8,881 bases of DNA from DATJHM01 sp035493895 (GTDB taxonomy: Bacteria; Chloroflexota; Ktedonobacteria; Ktedonobacterales; Ktedonobacteraceae). Shown piece by piece: positions 5,549 to 8,881 of the stretch (position 1 is its first letter; the number at the start of each line of letters is the position of its first letter). The stretch covers positions 1 to 8,881 of the forward strand of contig DATJHM010000164.1 in the NCBI GenBank assembly GCA_035493895.1. The letters run 5' to 3'. The notes under the pieces are model-generated. The model saw only the letters and a list, made by a program, of their open reading frames with translations. It had not been told where the DNA came from and did not search any database. The translations under genes were made by a program, and so were the position numbers.

Positions 5549-6721
5549 TCAAAGCGGGATTATGGTGCCAACTTCGTATCCTTCACGATATGTTGCAACG
5601 ACGACGGCTCCTTTTAAACGCGGCTGATGACAGGCGACCCAGAGCTGCGATCTGCTGGCATACAGACGAACGAGAGCGGTCATTAACCATAAAGGCATGC
5701 TGCCATCCAGAATAAGACCTTTGTGGGGGGCTATTTCTGGGAATGCGATCTCGGAGGCTTGCAAATAATCCAGGTGCTTCGTCTTGATCGCAATCGAAAG
5801 CTTCGTAAAATCGGGGCTGTCACTGGAATGGATATCCACATCATGGGTATTTGCGCGGCCAATCTGGAGGGCAGGCGGCGCAATCCATACGGCCTCTGCC
5901 GTCCCCGCGGGTCCGCGTGGGTCAAACTGGTAGAACTCCTGCGATCCTGCGTGGACAATCAAAGCACTGTACAGCCAGTGTGGTCCCTGCCCATAGACGG
6001 AAATGGGGGTATCGCCAGGCACATAGGCCAGCAGGTCTGGTAAAAGTTGTGGACTCCATTCGTGGGCACCAGGGGCTAGGATCTGGAGCAGCTGAGGTAA
6101 ATGAAGAACGAGTTCTGTGGGGGCCTGTTCCAGATAACTGCGCTCCAGATCTGCCAGCGAATAGGAGCTAAAGAGCGTTGCCAGCCGCTCGACAAGCAGC
6201 TCGAAGAGAGGACCCTGAATGTTCATACCGCGCTCGATCCTGACCAGTGTCCCTTCTATCACTGCATCGCCCTGCCTGATCTCCGAGACTCCTGTGAGAG
6301 AGGAGGAAATTCGCGCCAGCGGCAACAAACCATTCTTTTCCACAAGATCGAGCCAGAACGTTGTACTCGCCGCTTCATCCTGACGCAAGAGGAGAAGTAC
6401 ATGCGTGCAATGGCGCAAAATATCTATCTGCCGATCCTGTGGACGTCCGCCAACGTCGATTAGCATAGGTAACAGACGACGCGAGAGATCTCGACAAATA
6501 CGCTCCACAAACTCGTCACTCCATTCGCCCTTCAGGCGGAGCAGCCGTACCTCCTCTTGCTCGATCTCCTGCGACCAGTTCCCCTCTCCATCGGGACAGG
6601 CGCGAACCGCATGATGGGCAATGCCACGCTGACGCAACGCCCGCGTCAGGCTATAAAAAAGGACCGATTTCCCGGCATGTGGGGGGCCGCCAATCAACAC
6701 CGCTGGCAACAAATTTACCAT
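5549..6721 (-). CDS. csx3: P-loop NTPase fused to two Csx3-like (ring nuclease) units
   Basis: The 390-aa product starts with a P-loop domain: Walker A GPPHAGKS at residues 12-19 and a Walker B-like M-L-I-D-V-G-G with D89. The C-terminal half resembles Csx3/Crn3, a type III CRISPR accessory protein that binds cyclic tetra-adenylate and, in the archaeal enzyme, degrades it. Two Csx3-like units are visible. Unit 1 (about 200-290) has G-Q-G-P-H-W-L (244-250) and D-P-R (267-269). Unit 2 (about 303-390) has G-S-M-P-L-W-L (340-346), Q-P-R (366-368) and a family-like A-V-V-V...Y-E-V-G ending. Unit 1 keeps the Asp and Arg of the known site with a nearby His (H257); unit 2 has Gln in place of Asp. Stand-alone Csx3 is about 110 aa. 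Its neighbours are a CARF regulator, divergent, and cas10. The ATG at 6721 has only a weak purine-rich site upstream. The Csx3 identity is strong; the activity is inferred. Confidence 0.82.
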   Translation of the reverse strand: MVNLLPAVLIGGPPHAGKSVLFYSLTRALRQRGIAHHAVRACPDGEGNWSQEIEQEEVRLLRLKGEWSDEFVERICRDLSRRLLPMLIDVGGRPQDRQIDILRHCTHVLLLLRQDEAASTTFWLDLVEKNGLLPLARISSSLTGVSEIRQGDAVIEGTLVRIERGMNIQGPLFELLVERLATLFSSYSLADLERSYLEQAPTELVLHLPQLLQILAPGAHEWSPQLLPDLLAYVPGDTPISVYGQGPHWLYSALIVHAGSQEFYQFDPRGPAGTAEAVWIAPPALQIGRANTHDVDIHSSDSPDFTKLSIAIKTKHLDYLQASEIAFPEIAPHKGLILDGSMPLWLMTALVRLYASRSQLWVACHQPRLKGAVVVATYREGYEVGTIIPL

Positions 6722-6746
6722 AACATGTACGCTTCTTTCTATGTAA

Positions 6747-6763
6747 TCAAGCAGTATGCTTGA
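6747..6763. promoter_or_regulatory. Perfect dyad TCAAGCA-GTA-TGCTTGA upstream of the csx3 fusion
   Basis: Seven-base arms with a three-base centre lie 25 bases before the csx3-fusion start. In RNA read towards that gene it would form a 5' leader hairpin; in DNA it could be an operator for the divergent CARF-HTH protein. A run of A follows on the plus strand (6763-6769). Confidence 0.5.
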
Positions 6764-6801
6764 AAAAAAGTCTCTTCATTACACATAGCATATATTACCT
6801 A

Positions 6802-6815
6802 TTTCGTAGACGAAA
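6802..6815. promoter_or_regulatory. Perfect dyad TTTCGT-AG-ACGAAA in the divergent promoter region
   Basis: Six-base arms flank a two-base centre near the middle of the 182-base gap between the csx3 fusion and the CARF gene. On the minus strand it overlaps a possible -35 (TTTTCG) placed ahead of AT-rich -10 candidates around 6785-6797. A repressor or activator site for either gene is possible; no factor is shown. Confidence 0.45.
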
Positions 6816-6830
6816 AAGATTTTCTCAGAG

Positions 6831-6846
6831 TAGTATGAATATACTA
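6831..6846. promoter_or_regulatory. Perfect dyad TAGTAT-GAAT-ATACTA containing a possible -10 for the CARF gene
   Basis: Six-base arms flank a four-base centre. The right half contains TATACT (6840-6845), a good -10 match reading towards the CARF gene at 6904, but no clear -35 lies upstream. A protein bound here would cover the -10 and could repress the CARF-cas10 direction. The sequence TATGAAT within it recurs at 7832 and 7863. Confidence 0.45.
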
Positions 6847-6903
6847 ATCAGATATGCTACTACAGGTATTACTCGTCGATAAAAAATAGAAATGTGAGAC
6901 ACT

Positions 6904-7791
6904 ATGCCCGGTATGGAAACCAGCCATATACTCCTGGCAACGCTTGGTGGGCAACCACAGGTCGTCACGTTTACGCTTGATCTCCTTCTACAACGTGGCA
7001 TTCCCATTCGAGATGTCATTGTAGTCCATCCGGCAGAATATCCCGATATAGGGTCATCGATTGATCGTCTCAGCGCCGAATTTCCCGGGGACATCTACAA
7101 ACAGACCGGTCGTCCCATCCGCCTGCGTCGCCACGTGCTACGCATCTATGATCATCCCCTCGCCGATATCACCGATGAGCAGAGTGCGAATGGCGCGCTC
7201 AACGCGATGGACGAATTGATCTACGATCTCAAGCAGCAACAACATAGTATTCACTTCTCTATCACTGGTGGTCGTCGCTTGATGGGTTTTCTCTCCTTCT
7301 CTGCGGCCCTCCTCAACTTTGGTCCAGCTGATCATCTCTGGCATATCCACACACCCAGAGAAGTAAAGCAACGAGCCAGAAATGGTACGCAGATGCATGC
7401 TCTGCCGGAGGACAATGTTCGTCTGATCGAGGTACCATTTGCGCGTCTGGCCCAACCAATTCTCCTGCGCATCTTGAGTTCCGACCCCACAAATGCCCGC
7501 AATGTCATGAGCGAGCAGGAGAAGCGCGAACGTGCTGAACAACAGCAACATTGCCGCAACGTCGTCGAACGCATCTCGCCAACCCAGCATAAAGTCCTTC
7601 GCGCATTTGCACGCGGCCTGCATCCGCAAGACGTGGCTTCGGAATTGCAGAGAGAGATAACCACGATCAACTCCCATACCCACATCTTGCTTCGCGAATG
7701 CCGCAACGTCTGGGATATACCCGAGCGAAAACGGCTCGATTTCCATTTCCTGCATGACATGTTTGCCGACTACTTTACTGATCATGAGTAA
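6904..7791 (+). CDS. CARF-domain protein with LuxR-type HTH (type III CRISPR regulator)
   Basis: The 295-aa product has an N-terminal CARF domain of the Cas_NE0113/Csx14-like kind. Strand 1 and its loop are I-L-L-A-T-L-G-G-Q-P-Q-V-V-T (9-22), and the second ligand motif is I-H-F-S-I-T-G-G-R-R-L-M-G-F (116-129), typical of proteins that bind cyclic oligoadenylate. After a charged linker (about 200-222), residues 225-270 form a LuxR/GerE-like helix-turn-helix (S-P-T-Q-H-K-V-L-R-A...R-G-L...D-V-A-S-E-L). No HEPN or PD-(D/E)XK nuclease motif is visible. I infer a transcription factor whose DNA binding changes with the second messenger; ring-nuclease activity of the CARF domain is possible. An in-frame TGA at 6895 rules out a longer protein; a start at 6913 is the alternative. 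The ribosome site is weak. It is divergent from the csx3 fusion and 137 bases ahead of cas10. Confidence 0.82.
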   Translation: MPGMETSHILLATLGGQPQVVTFTLDLLLQRGIPIRDVIVVHPAEYPDIGSSIDRLSAEFPGDIYKQTGRPIRLRRHVLRIYDHPLADITDEQSANGALNAMDELIYDLKQQQHSIHFSITGGRRLMGFLSFSAALLNFGPADHLWHIHTPREVKQRARNGTQMHALPEDNVRLIEVPFARLAQPILLRILSSDPTNARNVMSEQEKRERAEQQQHCRNVVERISPTQHKVLRAFARGLHPQDVASELQREITTINSHTHILLRECRNVWDIPERKRLDFHFLHDMFADYFTDHE

Positions 7792-7819
7792 CAAAATAAC
7801 GTTTTAGCGAAAGGAATAC

Positions 7820-7859
7820 ATCCAAAGAGACTATGAATTTTTTCCATAGTGTTTTGGAT
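7820..7859 (+). promoter_or_regulatory. Long imperfect inverted repeat between the CARF gene and cas10
   Basis: ATCCAAA (7820-7826) pairs with TTTGGAT (7853-7859), and ACTATG (7830-7835) with CATAGT (7845-7850), around a T-rich 9-base loop and a small internal bulge. It begins 28 bases after the CARF stop. No T-run follows, so it is not a standard terminator; attenuator, RNA-processing stem or operator are alternatives. The rest of 7792-7928 has the small dyad CTCTA-G-TAGAG (7900-7910) just before the cas10 ribosome binding site. Confidence 0.5.
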
Positions 7860-7928
7860 CTCTATGAATGCGAATTCTGGCATACTTCTAAAAACACAAC
7901 TCTAGTAGAGATGGGGAGATGAAATTTC

Positions 7929-8881
7929 GTGCAGAGAATGCTTGTATCCTTTGATACCGATCGCATTAAGGGATATGTCTTTGGCACCGATACGCTCAAA
8001 GAGATTCGGGGAGCCAGTTCTATTCTTGATCGCCTGAACCGGGAAGGGATGCGTAATATCGCCGATGACATGAAAACGAAAGGCGTGATACTGGAATGCA
8101 AAACGATCTACGCCAATGGCGGCTCAGGCCTGTTCCTCGTTGACGCTGACCAGGAGGAGCAGATCGAAGCGTTTGCGCGGCGCGTTCAACAGACTTATAC
8201 AGACGACACGCAGGGAGGTGCGTCCGTTACCTATGTTATACAGGAACTTCCCAAAGATGCGCCACAAGATAAAGAAGTGCTCAAGGGGCACAATCTCGAA
8301 GAAACGCTGAATCTCCTGCGCAATCGGATGCGCCTGCATAAGGATTGTCCTCCAGAGGTTATCACACTTCCCTCCCATCCCTTCATGCGCCCATGCGATT
8401 CCTGTGGCATCAATTATGCAGAGGAAGTTATTGAGAAAAAGAAAAAGGATCGAGACCCGACTGACGATCCTCTCAAGCGTTATTGCGCCAGTTGCCAGAC
8501 TAAACAATACGAAGACTACAATATCAAGAAAAACATCCTGCCCGCCACTCTGCGCTATCAAAAAGGAACATATAAGCATCCAGAAGAAGCAATTATGAAA
8601 GAGGAACTCTGGAAGCGGATCATTTATCGGCTTATAGAAGACGGTTATGTTATTCCGCAGCCCAAAGTGCCTGAGCGTCCGCCCGATTTCAATATCTTTC
8701 GTCAATTCTCAAAATCGAAAGAGTATATCGGCCTGATTTACGCCGACGCCAACAATATGGGTACGGAAGTGGAAAAGCAAGAAACACTTACACAGCTCCA
8801 AGAATTTTCACTGAATATTGATAGTGCCATTCATCGCGCCATGAGCGCTGCAATTATAGAGCACCTTCCCGTCGAACCAGG
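7929..8881 (+). CDS. cas10: Cas10 family protein, HD-less, 5' part (cut by window end)
   Basis: An open frame runs off the window after 317 codons. It has the layout of Cas10, the large subunit and cyclic-oligoadenylate synthase of type III CRISPR effectors. A first palm domain begins at once: L-V-S-F-D-T-D-R-I-K-G-Y-V-F (5-18), K-E-I-R-G-A-S-S-I-L (24-33) and a degenerate GG turn Y-A-N-G-G-S-G (61-67). Next is a zinc-finger-like pair C-x2-C (C156, C159) and C-x2-C (C186, C189). The second palm then starts with Y-I-G-L-I-Y-A-D-A-N-N-M-G (266-278), with D273 as the likely first metal ligand; the GGDD motif would lie beyond the window. The N-terminal HD nuclease domain found in many Cas10 proteins is absent. 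GTG at 7929 is chosen because GGGGAG lies 10 bases upstream; ATG at 7938 is the alternative. An in-frame TGA at 7920 excludes an earlier start. Confidence 0.85.
   Translation, partial: MQRMLVSFDTDRIKGYVFGTDTLKEIRGASSILDRLNREGMRNIADDMKTKGVILECKTIYANGGSGLFLVDADQEEQIEAFARRVQQTYTDDTQGGASVTYVIQELPKDAPQDKEVLKGHNLEETLNLLRNRMRLHKDCPPEVITLPSHPFMRPCDSCGINYAEEVIEKKKKDRDPTDDPLKRYCASCQTKQYEDYNIKKNILPATLRYQKGTYKHPEEAIMKEELWKRIIYRLIEDGYVIPQPKVPERPPDFNIFRQFSKSKEYIGLIYADANNMGTEVEKQETLTQLQEFSLNIDSAIHRAMSAAIIEHLPVEP

Noticed and set aside
7138..7794. 218-codon minus-strand open frame
   Set aside because: It is antisense to the CARF-HTH gene, whose motifs span the same DNA; the translation has no recognisable domain.
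8124..8705. 193-codon minus-strand open frame
   Set aside because: It lies opposite the cas10 coding frame, which carries clear palm and zinc-finger motifs; its own translation shows no family features.
5549..8881. CRISPR array near the type III genes
   Set aside because: No regularly spaced direct repeats of 25-40 bases were seen; the array, if any, lies outside the window.

Overview
The window looks like part of a bacterial chromosome of roughly 50% GC with Shine-Dalgarno-led genes. The mix of families (DUF4389 membrane protein, UbiE-like methyltransferase, two MerR regulators, a Csx3 fusion and a type III CRISPR Cas10) would fit a Chloroflexota genome of the Ktedonobacteria kind. That placement is an impression from the protein sequences, not a search result.

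Left part (1-4640): small metabolic and stress genes in alternating orientation. On the minus strand lie a four-helix DUF4389 protein and a class I SAM-dependent methyltransferase. An HD-superfamily phosphohydrolase on the plus strand converges on a minus-strand MerR-SDR operon, with a strong hairpin between the two stop codons. The MerR-SDR operon starts at a promoter with a 19-bp spacer filled by a perfect 18-bp palindrome, the hallmark of MerR-activated promoters. A YeaO-like DUF488 protein is read divergently from it.

Middle (4640-5530): a second MerR operon on the minus strand, also with a 19-bp spacer. Its operator has the form ACCTTCC-N7-GGAAGGT, and the regulator carries cysteines placed like those of metal-sensing MerR proteins. 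The second gene, one base downstream, encodes a 111-aa protein with a Cys-Cys pair. I infer a small metal- or thiol-responsive cassette.

Right part (5549-8881): the edge of a type III CRISPR-Cas signalling locus. A 390-aa protein joins a P-loop NTPase/kinase-like domain to two consecutive Csx3-like units. It is divergent from a CARF protein carrying a LuxR-type helix-turn-helix. Downstream of the CARF gene, in the same direction, is the 5' part of a Cas10 that begins directly with its first palm domain and has no N-terminal HD nuclease domain. The 182-bp divergent intergenic region holds three perfect dyads, and a further long imperfect hairpin lies between the CARF gene and cas10.

The working model is that Cas10 makes cyclic oligoadenylate on target recognition, the CARF-HTH protein reads that signal and adjusts transcription of the locus, and the P-loop-Csx3 protein binds or degrades the signal. 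This rests on family knowledge; only the gene order and motifs are visible here. No CRISPR array, tRNA, rRNA or transposase was seen.
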